Source: Stomoxys calcitrans
Taxonomy: Eukaryota; Arthropoda; Insecta; Diptera; Muscidae
DNA length: 64,000 nt
Assembly: GCF_963082655.1 (NCBI RefSeq)
Contig: NC_081552.1
Span: 64,223,589 to 64,287,588, forward strand
Direction of reading: 5' to 3'
The notes beneath the pieces are model-generated. The model saw nothing but the letters and a program-made list of their open reading frames with translations. It was not told where the DNA came from and made no database searches. Each line of letters opens with the position of its first letter. Positions within the stretch are counted from its first letter, which is position 1. Of the stretch, positions 46,483 through 57,434 are shown in pieces. The position numbers were made by a program, and so were the translations under genes.

Positions 46483-46800
46483 TAATTTATTTGAGTAAAA
46501 TTTTATGGAAATAAAAGTCATTTTAACCCAATTCACCGCCACAATCAATAACCTGTTGAAATCATAAACTAGTTCAAACTAAAATGAGCGCAGAAGAAAA
46601 ATTTCAGCAAAATACTGAAGCTGGTTCGCCAACACTTTCGCTATAACTATCGCAAAGACAAACACATCTTGAAGCCTTTGAAAGATTAGGATCGGCCTGA
46701 AAATAGCGTACAAAATTCAACTCTGACTTTAACCACATGTCACCGCTGGTGACCCAATTCCTGCACCCAGTTGCGACGAAACTCAAACAAAAATCACTTT
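46483..46800 (+). other. Unique segment with possible gag-like start
   Basis: A plus-strand ATG at 46584 reads MSAEEKFQQNTEAGSPTLSL then stop, and after the stop LSQRQTHLEAFERLGSA. The wording vaguely recalls N-termini of LTR-retrotransposon Gag, but no PBS, LTR or pol is seen. Weak. Confidence 0.25.
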
Positions 46801-47109
46801 GGATACCCACCACCTCGGATATATATGTAAATCCCCTGTCGTCACAATCCGGTGAAAATTTGATAACTTAAGCACCCAAATTCGGTGCGGAAATTGAATG
46901 GTGTAATACATAAAAGTCATTTTTAAATTTTGTAGAGCAAAATATTGGTCTTTCTAGCAGCTATATCCAAATATTAACCGATCTGAACCAGATTAAGGGT
47001 CTAATGCCCATAAATGCTCTATTTTTATCCGATTTCACTGAATTTTGAAACAGTGAGTAGTTTAAAGCTTCCCGAGAACTAGCCCAAACATGGTCAGATC
47101 GGAATTTAT
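46801..47109 (-). mobile_element. DINE family B/C fragment
   Basis: GGATACCCACCACCTCGGAT then TATATGTAAATCCCC, with CTAGCAGCTATATCC and CGATTTCACTGAATTTTGAA. A mixed, shortened and partly rearranged copy with neither hairpin nor GTCY. Confidence 0.6.
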
Positions 47110-48402
47110 TATACCCTCCACCATGAGATGGGGGGTATACTAATTTCGTCATTCTGTTTGTAACTACTCGAAATATTCGTCTGAGACCCCATAAAGTATA
47201 TATATTCTTGATCGTCGTGACATTTTATGTCGATCTAGCCATGTCCGTCCGTCTGTCCGTCCGTCCGTCCGTCTGTCTGTCGAAAGCACGCTAACTTCCG
47301 AAGGAGTAAAGCTAGCCGCTTGAGATTTTGCACAAATACTTCTTATTAGTGTAGGTCGGTTGGTATTGTAAATGGGCCATATCGGTCCATGTTTTGATAT
47401 AGCTGCCATATAAACCGATCTTGGGTCTTGATTTCTTGAGCCTCTAGAGTGCGCAGTTCTTATCCGATTGGAATGAAATTTTGCTCGACGTGTTTTGTTA
47501 TGATATCCAACAACTGTGTGAAGTATAGTTCAAATCGGTCTATAACCTGATATAGCTGCCATATAAACCGATCTTGGGTCTTGACTTCTTGAGCCTCTAG
47601 CGTGCGCATTTCTTATCCGATCAGAATGAAATTTTGCACGACGTGTTTTGTTATGATATCCAATAACTGTGCCAAGTATGGTTCAAATCGGTCCATAACC
47701 TGAAATAGCTGCCATATAAACCGATCTTGGGTCTTGATTTCTTGAGCCTCTAGAGTGCGCAATTCTTATCCGATTGAAATGAAATTTTGCACGACGTGTT
47801 TTATTATTATATCCAACAACTGTGCCAAGTATGGTTCAAATCGGCTCATAACCTGATATAGCTGCCATATAAACCGATCTTGGGTCTTGATTTCTTAAGC
47901 CTCTAGAGGGCGCAATTCTTATCCGAATGGAATGGAAATTTGCACGACGTGTTTTGTTATGATACCCAACAACTGTGCCAATTATGGTTTAAATTGGTCT
48001 ATAACCTGATATAGCTGCCATATAAACCGATCTTGGGTCTTGACTTCTTGGATCGTCGGATCCTCTCATGACCATCAACAAACGTGTTTATTATGGTCTG
48101 AATCGGTCTATAGCCCGATACAGATCCCATATAAATCGTTCTCTCTATTTTACTTCGTGAGCCCCAATGGGCGCAATTCTTATACGAATTGGCTGAAATT
48201 TTACACAGGTCTCCAACATATAATTTAACTCTGGTCCGAAACGGACCATATCTTGACATCGTTTTAATAGCAGAGCAACTCTTTTCTTATATCCTTTTTT
48301 GCCTAAGAAGAGATGCCGGGAAAATAACTCGACAAATGCGATCCATGGTGGAGGGTATATAAGATTCGACCCGGCCGAACTTAGCACGCTTTTACTTGTT
48401 TA
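47110..48402 (+). mobile_element. DINE family A, full length
   Basis: TATACCCTCCACCATGAGATG start, GTCY at 47243-47282, about six units; near 48050 CTTGACTTCTTG is joined to GATCGTCGGATCC by an internal deletion; normal 3' end CTTTTACTTGTTTA. Confidence 0.84.
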
Positions 48403-48842
48403 TTATTCGATTTCGCTGAAATTTGAAACAGTGGGTTATTTTAAGCCCCGCGACATCAGACCCAAATATGATTCAGATCGGACTATATTTATTTATAGCT
48501 GCTATATAGTGAGTTTTTTTAACCCAGTTTCGGTGAAATTTAAATCAGTGAGTTTTTTTAAGCCATCTGACCTAAATATGGTAAAGATTGGACTGTTTTC
48601 AGATACAGTTGTCATATGGACCGATATGCCGATTAAGGGTCTGAAGCTCATAAAAGCTTTATTTATTACCCGTTTTCGTTGAAATTTGAAATAATGATTT
48701 CTTTTAAGACTCCCGACATCCGACCCAAATATGATTCAGATATGACTATGCAGATATAGCTGTCATATAAACCGATCTTCCAATTTAGGGTCTTAATCCC
48801 ATAAAAAACAGATTTATTGTCTAAAAATATTACTTGTATATG
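48403..48842 (+). mobile_element. DINE family C fragment
   Basis: Units CGATTTCGCTGAAATTTGAA, ATATAGTGAG and GTTGTCATATGGACCGATA read in the plus direction. There are no termini. Confidence 0.65.
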
Positions 48843-49831
48843 AGTACTCGGGACTTGAAAAAATTATGATCAAGACCAGCCCCTATTAAAATATAACTAC
48901 GGATATGGTAGTGAAGTTATGTTGAAATAGGATGACTTTTATTCGCTTCAGACCCTTTATCGGGATGTCGCTCTGTATGGCAGCTATATTTAAATATAGT
49001 CCGATCCGAACCATATTTGGGTCCTATGTTAGGAGGCGTTAAACTACTCAATGTTTCAAATTTCAGCGAAATCGGTTAAAAGAATAAAGATTTTATGGGC
49101 TTTAGACCCTTTATCTGGAGATCGGTCTATATGGCAGCTATACCTAAATATAATCCGATTGATCCATATTTAGGCCAGATATCAGGAGGCTTAAGATAAC
49201 CCTCTGTTTAAAATTTCAGCGAAATCGGGTTATAAATAAAGCTTTTATGGGCTTCTGACCCTTTATCGGCAGATCGCTATACAGCTATATCTAAATATAA
49301 TTTCATAACCTGATATAGCTGCCATATAAACCGATCTGGGATCTTGACTTCTTGACCCCCAGAGGTCGCAATTATTAGTCCGATCTGAAGCATTTTTGGG
49401 TCCTATGTTAGGAGGCGTAAAACTATTTACTGCTTAAAATTTCAGCAAAATCGGCTAAAAAATAAGGCTTTTAAGGGTCTTAGGCCCTTTATCTGGAGAT
49501 CGGTCTATATAGCAGCTATACCTAAATATAGTCCGATTTGGCTCGTTCAAGAACTTAACCAGTGTGCATCAAAAAGACGTTTTTGTGCCAAATTTCAGCT
49601 CAATATCTCAATATTTGAAGACTGTAGAGTTATTACAAAAGACGGACGGACAGAAGGATAGACGGATAGACGGACAAACGAACAGAAACACGGACATCGT
49701 TAAATCGTCTTAGAATTTTACGATGACCCGAAATATATATACTTTGTAGGTTCGGAAATTGATATTTCGATGCGTTGCAAACGGAATGACTAAATGAATA
49801 TACCCCCTATCCTACGGTGGTGGGTATGAAA
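48843..49831 (-). mobile_element. DINE family C, opposite orientation
   Basis: Units with GGTCTATATGGCAGCTATA and TTTCAGCGAAATCGGTTA in minus orientation, GACGGACGGACAGAAGG tract at about 49640-49700, end CCTATCCTACGGTGGTGGGTA. It contains a family A patch at 49300-49374. Confidence 0.75.
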
Positions 49832-50242
49832 AAGTCGAAGTTTATTGGAATGTGTATTTCACACAGCTTAAGAAAGCAAAACGTGCTTCTGGAAGCTTTT
49901 CTGTGACCAGGTCGATAGCGTTAATGACGTCGGCAAGATGAAAAAGTTTCTCTCAAAAAACCATGTCCATACTGAATCTTTGTTAGACGACATGGGAGTG
50001 TGAACAGAGACAACGAAGGACATGTTGAGGCTTTTGATGAAACACATTTTCCACAGGATACGACGGGACTCACGAAGACATCAGAATCTTGGAATTATGA
50101 TGTTGATCGAAGGTTTATAATTACAGAATTTATGGTGAAGGAATCCTTGAGGAGCTTCAAACCATTTAAATCACCCGGACCTAATGGAATATTTCCGACA
50201 TTACCAGACATGAACCAACACAGCAGACTCAATGCAGCCTGA
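49832..50242 (+). pseudogene. R1/LOA-like LINE ORF2 fragment upstream of the RT
   Basis: Plus strand. Frame 1 (49885-49998) reads WKLFCDQVDSVNDVGKMKKF then LSKNHVHTESLLDDMGV and stops. Another frame (50000-50242) reads HVEAFDETHFPQDT, ITEFMVKESLRSFKPFKSPG then PNGIFPTLP. The KPFKSPGPDGI motif marks the entry to LINE reverse transcriptases, and the upstream part is the usual linker after the endonuclease. It is broken by a frameshift and ends before the catalytic core. Probably the same copy as 54787-55380. Confidence 0.68.
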
Positions 50243-50764
50243 TGAATAGGGAGCCAACGATAGAACCATCGCCACTCCAAGGACGCCCATTTATTGGAGG
50301 ACCAATTATGGAGGTCATATAATAAATGAACCTCCACCGGAGCGAGAGGCCTACACACGTTCAGATGGAGAAAATCAGCAAGAGCAAAATTCATATGGCC
50401 TTAATTTGGAAGCCATGGACAACCCGGAACAAAGTTTCTGGACTGAATCATATCAACTGTCAATTATTCTATGGTAACATGGAGGTTCGACAGAGGACCT
50501 GCGTAATTGGATAAAAATCTTAATTATATCTTTCCCCAGCGTTATCAACGTTGAATACAACAGTGTTGAGACAAGGAAATGTTGAAGCATTCCTGCCATA
50601 ACTTAATCTACCTTTCGACTCTCCAACAACGCCTCCCACGTTGGATATGTAACGACTGGTGTAAAAACCAAAACAGACAGGTTTTGGATGCAATGCGAAC
50701 TCTCACCACATTTCGTACGATAATATCAACATTAATAATCGGGGCCATTTCTTTCTAACACCAT
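50243..50764 (+). other. Unrecognised segment with open stretches
   Basis: Between 50250 and 50490 a plus frame, with one shift near 50300, reads NREPTIEPSPLQGRPFIGGP and then NEPPPEREAYTRSDGENQQE, QNSYGLNLEAMDNPEQSFWT. This polar, Pro/Glu/Asn-rich text looks protein-like, but I cannot assign it. It may be part of a retroelement or a host exon copy. Confidence 0.35.
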
Positions 50765-51083
50765 AGAATAAATATTCCTGTTGCAATACATCGAAATATC
50801 AATTTACGAAAATACAAAGTTTATATATTCTTGATCTTTGCAAAGTTATAAAGCGAATTAACGATGCCCATGTGTATATCCGTCCGTTTATCCGATATCC
50901 GTCCGATATTCAGCTGAAATTTGGCAAAGATTCGTATTTCATCATAGGCTATATTCTTAATAAAGCTAAATATTACCATATTTGGATTTAGCTAAGGCAG
51001 CTATATTAATCAATTTTGGTTCTTGAGCCCCCAAAAAACGCATTTATTATACAATTTTGCTGAAATTTCAAACCGTGTGTTTT
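50765..51083 (+). mobile_element. Decayed DINE (family C-like)
   Basis: CATCGAAATATCAATTTACG, AAAGTTTATATATTCTTGAT, a relic GTCY (CCGTCCGTTTATCCGATATC) and ATTTAGCTAAGGCAGCTATA. The next DINE starts in its final T run. Confidence 0.7.
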
Positions 51084-52090
51084 TTATACCCTCCATCATA
51101 GGACGGGGGTATACTAATTTCGTCATTCTGTTTGTAACTACTCGAAATATTCGTCTGAGACCCCATAAAGTATATATATTCTTGAGCGTTGCGACATTTT
51201 ATGTCGATCTAGCCATGTCCGTCCGTCCGTCTGTCTGTCGAAAGCACGCTATCTTCCGAAGGAGTAAAGCTAGCCGCTTGAAATTTTGCACAAATACTTC
51301 TTATTAGTGTAGGTCGGTTGGTATTGCAAATGGGCCATATCGGTCCATGTTTTGATATAGCTGCCATATAAACCGATTTTGGGTCTTGACTTCTTGAGCC
51401 TCTAGAGTGCGCAATTCTTATCCGATTGAAATAAAATTTTGTATGACGTGTTTTCTTATGATAACCAACAACTGTGCCAAGTATGGTTCAAATCGGTCCA
51501 TAACCTGATATAGCTGTCATATAAACAAATCTGGGGACTTGAATTCTTGAGCTTCTAGAGGGCGCAATTCCTATCTGATTTGGCTGAAATTTTGCAAGAC
51601 GTATTTTATTCTTACTTTCAACAATTGTGTCAAATAAGGTTCAAATAGGTTCATAACCCAATATAGGTGTCATATAAACCGATCTGGGATCTTGACTTCT
51701 TGAGCCTCTAGAGGTCGCAATTATTATCCGATTTGCCCGAATTTTGTACGGCGGATTCTCTCATGACCATCAACATACGTGTTTGTTATAGTCTGAATCG
51801 GTCTATAGCCCGATACAGCTCCCATATAAATCGATCTCTCTATTTACTTCTTGAGCCACCAAAGGGTGCAATTCTTATTCGAATTGGCTGACATTTTATA
51901 CAGGTCTCCAACATATAATTTAATTGTGGTCCAAATCGGACCATATCTTGATATCACTCTAACAGCGGAGCAAATCTTTTCTTATTTAATTTTTTGCCTA
52001 AAAAGAGATGCCGGGAAAAGAACTCGACAAATGCGATCCATGGTGGAGGGTATATAAGATTCGGCCGAACTTAGCACGCTTTTACTTGTT
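51084..52090 (+). mobile_element. DINE family A
   Basis: TTTTATACCCTCCATCATAGG start, short GTCY (51219-51238), four units, 3' end with a damaged hairpin (GATTCGGCCGAACTTAGC, six bases of the arm lost). Confidence 0.83.
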
Positions 52091-52870
52091 TTTCCTAAAA
52101 TATGATACCGTTTGGACTATATTTCCAATAGCTATAGCTGCAATATAAACCGTCTTCCGGGATAGGGTCTTAAGTATATAACATGGGCAGTTAAAACCCG
52201 ATTTCGCAAAAATGTGGAACAGAAAGTTGTGGTTCAGATTGCACAGTATTTGAATATAGCTGCCAAATAGACCGATATTGCGACTTTGGGTCTTAAGCCT
52301 ACAAAAGCCATATTTTTTGAAACTCGGAACAGTGAATTCTGTTTGACCACTTGACATCCATTCCAAATATGGTTCGGTCGAAGTATATTTAGGTATAACT
52401 GCCATATAGACCGATTTCCAGGTATAGGGTCGTAGGCCATAACAGTCGCATTTATTACCCAATTTCGTTGAAATGTGAAAACGTGAGTTGCACCAGGCCT
52501 TTCGTTATACGGACCGAATATGATCCACATACGACTATAGTTAGATAAAGCTCATACAAAGCGCAATCATTAACCGATTTCGCTGAAATTTTGAACCAAA
52601 TGGTCTCGATATTGGGTCTTATAGCCATAAGCGGAGCATTTTTTATTCGATTTATTTGAAATTGGAAACAGTGAGTTGTACAAAGCCTTCCGCCATCCAA
52701 ACTGAACATGGTACCTGACATTTAGACCGATCTGCCAATTTAGACCCTAAAAAGCTCATGACAGACACTTTTGATACCCGATTTTGCTGAAATTCGAAAA
52801 TGGGATTTGTATAAAGCTTATTGACATCTAAACCGATCATGATCTAAATCGGTCCATACTTGGATATACT
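52091..52870 (+). mobile_element. Old DINE units without termini
   Basis: Repeated CTGCCAAATAGACCGATATT, ATTACCCAATTTCGTTGAAA and CATTTAGACCGATCTGCC at about 150-bp spacing. Strongly diverged family B/C-type units. Confidence 0.65.
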
Positions 52871-52975
52871 ACTACTCCACCATGTCTATACTATGGATAT
52901 AGTGGAGTTATAATAAAATAGGATAATAAATTTATCCACGGTGGCGAGTATTAAGGTTATTAAGTTATCGAAATC
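52871..52975. other. Short spacer
   Basis: About 105 bp; nothing recognised. Confidence 0.3.
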
Positions 52976-53715
52976 GGATTAATGAACCAGGTCTGGCCGA
53001 ATCTTGTATACCATCACCATTGATAGCATTTATTATTATCATATCATTATTTGCACGGTTTCTCTTCATAGACAGAAACTAAAAAGCCAAGCTACTTTTT
53101 TTAAAAATTTGGTTAGGAATTATTTTCAGTATATGCTTAAGAAGTAAAATCGAATGATTCGTTTTTATCTAAGAACAATATCAGGTTAGAGACGGATTCA
53201 GATCATGCTTGACATGTATGTTGGATGTTATAGGAGAAATCATTATGCTAAATTTCAGCCAAATCATATAAGATTTGCGCCCTCTAGAGGCTTATGAAGT
53301 AAAGCCCGGAAGTCGGATTAGACATATGTGAGTTTTATCAGTTTTTAGACTAGTTCAGACCATACTTTGCAAAAATGTTGCATGTCGTAGGTGAAATTAT
53401 GCAAAATTTCAGCCAAATTGGATAAGGATTGCGCCCTCAATAGGCTCCAGAAATACAATCGGGAGATCGGTTAATTTAGGTGCTATATACGGTTATGGAC
53501 CGATTGGAACTATACTTGACAAGAATTTTGGAGTTCATAAAAAAAAAACAGATTTGCAAAATTTTAACCAAATCGGATAAGAATCGCGCCCTCAAGAGGT
53601 TCTAAAATTCAATTCAGGAGATCGGTTTATATGAGCTTTATAAAGATATAGTCCGTTAAAGACGGCGATCAAGAATATATATAGTCGGAGTTGAATATTA
53701 CGTGATGTTGTAATC
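52976..53715 (-). mobile_element. Old DINE copy
   Basis: GGTCTGGCCGAATCTTGTAT then ACCATCACCATTG marks a worn 3' end, three units follow (GCGCCCTCTAGAGGC at 53277), then CGATCAAGAATATATATAG. GTCY and the terminal TATACCC are lost. Confidence 0.65.
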
Positions 53716-53891
53716 CTAAGGGCAAAAATAATATGTATATCTCTTGCCCTATGGAGATGTAAAAAATAGCCAACTTAATTTGAAGGAGCGTGGAGCGAAG
53801 CAGAGCGAAAAAAAATATGGATAGCATGATAAAGAATAGGACATCTAGCGAACTGCTTAAATACAAACAGCATGCCTATGTTAAGGGTAGA
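53716..53891. other. Short spacer
   Basis: About 175 bp; nothing recognised. Confidence 0.3.
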
Positions 53892-54786
53892 ACAAGAAAA
53901 AGCGTGCTAAGTTTGGCAGGGCCGAATCTTGGGAACCCACCACCATGGATTCTGCTAAAAAATTATACAAAATTAATCTAGTTGAAGGGCATAATATTAT
54001 TAACATACCAAATTTCTAACAAATCAGCAAAAATTAAAGCTTCGAGGAACCGAACAAGGATGATAAGTAGATCGGTTTATATGGGAGCTATATTAGGTTA
54101 TAGACTTATTTGGACCGTATTTGGCACAGTTGCTGAAAGTCGTAACAGAACACCGCATGCAAAATTTCAACCAAATCGGACAAACATTGCAGCTTGTAAG
54201 GGTTCAAGAAGTCAAATCGAGATATGGGTTTATATGTGAGCTATATCAAGTTATAAACCGATTCAAACCGTACTTGACACAGTTGTTGGAATTCATAACA
54301 CCGCATTCAAAATTTCAGCGAAAATGGACAAAAATTGCGGCTTGTAAGGGCTTAAGAAGTCAAATCGGGATATCGGTTTATATGGGTACTATATTAGACT
54401 ATTAATCGATTCGGACCGTATTTGATACATTTATTTAAAGTCATATCAGAAAATTATAACATAACAAAACATTAAAAATTCTGGCCAAATCGGAACAGGG
54501 GTTCAAGAAGTCAAATTGAGAGATCGGTTTATATGGGAGCTATATCCAAATCTGAACCGATATGTCCCATTTACAATCCCCAATGACCTACATCAATGTT
54601 AAAATTTCAAGAGGCTAGCTTTACGCGTTCGACCGCCAACGTGATTTCGACATACGGACGGACGGGCATGGCTAGATCGATGCAGAACGTTGAGACGATC
54701 TTTATGGAATCTTAGACTAATATTTCGAGGCATTAAAAACGGAGTGACTCGATTCGTAAACCCCCATCCTATGGTGGTTGGTATAA
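53892..54786 (-). mobile_element. DINE copy, diverged subfamily
   Basis: AACAAGAAAAAGCGTGCTAA, GTTTGGCAGGGCCGAATC and GGGAACCCACCACCATGG at left; units with GCAGCTTGTAAGGGTTCAAG; end CCCATCCTATGGTGGTTGGT. It directly abuts LINE sequence on the right. Confidence 0.72.
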
Positions 54787-55380
54787 TAAGAGAATCCTTA
54801 GATTCCAAGACGTACACATTGGTGGTATGGATTGACATCAAGGGGGCAATGAGAGGACCGACAGACTGATCCAATCCTTAGACCAGTACCTGATGGTTCT
54901 TAGAGACTAGATAAACCACACTCTAAGGAACAGGTGGATATAAAGTGGGTCCCATGCCAGAAATATAATAAGGGAGAAAGTGTCACGGGGCAAGTCCCAG
55001 GGGGCATTTTGTCAACAATCCTATGGGAGCCACTATATATTACCATTTACGGAGGCTGACTGAGGGGAGTTTTGAACCCGTCTGCCTAGCAGACAATGTT
55101 GTAATACCTCTAGAGGGCAAGGATACGAGCCTGCTATGCAGACGGTCCGAAAGGGTATTGCAGATGGCATACGACTGGGCTAGACTAGGGGTCTCAATGT
55201 TAAACCACAAAATACTGAAATTTGCCCGTTCATAACGAAGACGAAGGTGGACCAATTTAAAACGCTACGATTTCGCAACAGAACGATTTTGATATACATA
55301 TGACAATGTCAAATACTTGGGAGTGATCTTGGACAGGAAATTGAACTGAAGGGCCGTAGGCTCGAAATGGGGCCAGAATC
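54787..55380 (+). pseudogene. R1/LOA-like LINE reverse transcriptase remnant
   Basis: Plus strand, several frames. 54787: IRESLDSKTYTLVVWIDIKG then A, RT motif A with its Asp kept. About 54985: GQVPGGILSTILW, the (P)QGGxLSP motif B region. 55023-55235: RRLTEGSFEPVCLADNVVIP, where the catalytic YADD has become LADN, then LLCRRSERVLQMAYDWARLG. About 55312: VKYLGVILDRKLN. The frameshifts and the loss of the catalytic Tyr and second Asp make it dead. Motif wording is that of fly elements of the R1/LOA group; exact clade not proven. Confidence 0.78.
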
Positions 55381-55804
55381 CGAGAAGAGTCCAATAGTCT
55401 ATCGTTTGGTGAACTGTGAACCACACTCACTAGGGCACTGGAGACTTTTCTTGATATCCGACCAAATCGGTCCACGTTGTGATATAGCTGCCATACAGAG
55501 AAAAATAAAACTCTACCACTCTACTCTAAAAAACCAACTACCAAATGTGTATGTGAAACTTTAAATTCTCAACAAATTTTAGCATTGAGTATGTATGTCT
55601 CTATAAGAAACTTTCAGCAAATTCTTTAGTTGAGGTAGTTGTTAAAAAAAGGGTTACAACCATATAGCACACAAAACTTCCATGTTATTCATGATTTGCA
55701 AACACAGATTCACTTTTTTTCATTAAACATATTTTGGAAAATTCGGCCTAAAAAAATATGAATTTCTTATTCAGAAAAAAAATTTTAGAGTGGTTTTTAC
55801 CTTT
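55381..55804. other. Mostly unique AT-rich spacer
   Basis: Includes a 45-bp DINE scrap at 55452-55496 (CGACCAAATCGGTCCACG, GATATAGCTGCCATA). The rest is unrecognised AT-rich DNA. Confidence 0.4.
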
Positions 55805-56611
55805 TTATACCCACCACCGTAGGATAGGGGATATATTCATTTAGTCATTCCGTTTGCAACATATCGAAATATCAATTTCCGACCCTACAAAATATAAATA
55901 TATTTCGGATCGTCATAAAATTCTAAGACGATTTAACGATGTCCTTGTGCCTGTCCGCCGTCCCGTTTATCCGTCTGTCCGTCCGTCTGTTGAAATCACT
56001 CTAGAGCCATCAAAAATTGGTTATGATCGGACTATATTTAGATACAGCTACCATATAGACCGATCTTCCGATAAAGGGTCTGAAGCCCATAAAATCTTTA
56101 TATTTTTTTTGTTTATCCGATTTCTCTGAAATTTGGAATAGTGCGCAGTTTTAAGCCTCTCAACATCCGACCCAAATATGGTACAGATCGGACTTTATTT
56201 AGATACAGCTGTCATATAGACCGATCTGCCGACAGGGGGTCTGAAGCCAATAAAAGTTTTATTTATTACCGGATTTCGCTGAAATTTGTAACATGGCCTC
56301 AAGTCCTTAAAAGCTTTATTTATTACCCAATTTCACTGAAATTTAAAACAATGAGTTTTTCAGAGCCTCACAATGCCCGACCTTACTATGGTTCAGATCG
56401 GTTTATAATTGGATATATCTGCCAAAATTACCAATATTTTGTTCTACAAAATTGAATAGTGACATATTTATTAGACCACTCAATGTCAGTGGCGAATTTG
56501 GGTGCTTAAGTTATCCAATTTCCACCGGATTGTGACGAAATGGGGTTTACATATATGGTGGTGGATATCCAAAGTTCGGCCCGGTCGAACTTAATGCCGT
56601 TTTACTTGTTT
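55805..56611 (+). mobile_element. DINE family C
   Basis: TTTTATACCCACCACCGTAGG start, ATATTTCGGATCGTC, short GTCY (55955-55988), three to four units, 3' end AGTTCGGCCCGGTCGAACTT then AATGCCGTTTTACTTGTT. Confidence 0.82.
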
Positions 56612-56956
56612 TAATTTAATTAATTGCTACATTTATCACTGTGCAGCAGTCCTTATTGAGTCATTTCATCATAAAGAAGGCTATGTCGGTAGGCTCGTGG
56701 ATGGCTACCAAGGCAAGTGCAAGGCTACCAAAATTATAAAATTAGAGAGAGTGACAGAGAAAACCCCGACAAAGTAGCGCGAACCGAAGAAAGAAAATAA
56801 AAACACCACCACCCGAAGCATAACACATGCGGCGGGCTGGCACGGTTTTGCTTATGGATATGTTGTTGTTATTGTTATATGTTGGCTTGCAAAGAGTGCC
56901 TTTCAAAAACAAATTTGTAATTTGGGTCGTTGAGATTCAAAATAAATTGTTGCAGG
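56612..56956. other. Unique spacer
   Basis: About 345 bp with a short (GTT)n at 56860-56878. No gene recognised. Confidence 0.4.
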
Positions 56957-57393
56957 AATATGGCAGCTATATCAGGTTATGAACCGATTTGAACCATACT
57001 TGGCCCATACTTGTTGGAAGTCATTGCAAAATACGATGTGCAAAATTTCATTCCAATCGGATAAGAATTGCGCCCTCTAGAGGCTTAAGAAGTGAAGACC
57101 CAAGATCGGTTTATATGGCAGCTATATCAAAACATGGACCGATATGGCCCATTTACAATCCCAACCGACCTACACTAATTAGAAGTATTTGTGCAAAATT
57201 TCAAGGGGCTAGCTTTACTCCTTCGAAAGCTAGCGTGCTTTCGACCGACAGACGGACGGACATGGCTAGATCGACATAAAATGTCACCACGATCAAGAAT
57301 ATAAATACTTTATGGGATCTCAGACGAATATTTCGAGTAGTTACAAACAGAATGACTGAATTAGTATACCCCCATCCTATGGTGGAGGGTATA
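56957..57393 (-). mobile_element. DINE family A, 3'-truncated
   Basis: Begins inside a unit (ATATGGCAGCTATATCAGGT). Two units, GACAGACGGACGG at about 57246, end CCTATGGTGGAGGGTATAAA. Confidence 0.8.
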
Positions 57394-57434
57394 AAGGCAA
57401 ATTCTTTCCGTTAACATTGCGTTTTTGAGGATTT

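Noticed and set aside
55500..55800. Possible MITE (ACCACTCTA-like sequence near both ends)
   Set aside because: The ends do not form a convincing inverted repeat and no target duplication is seen.
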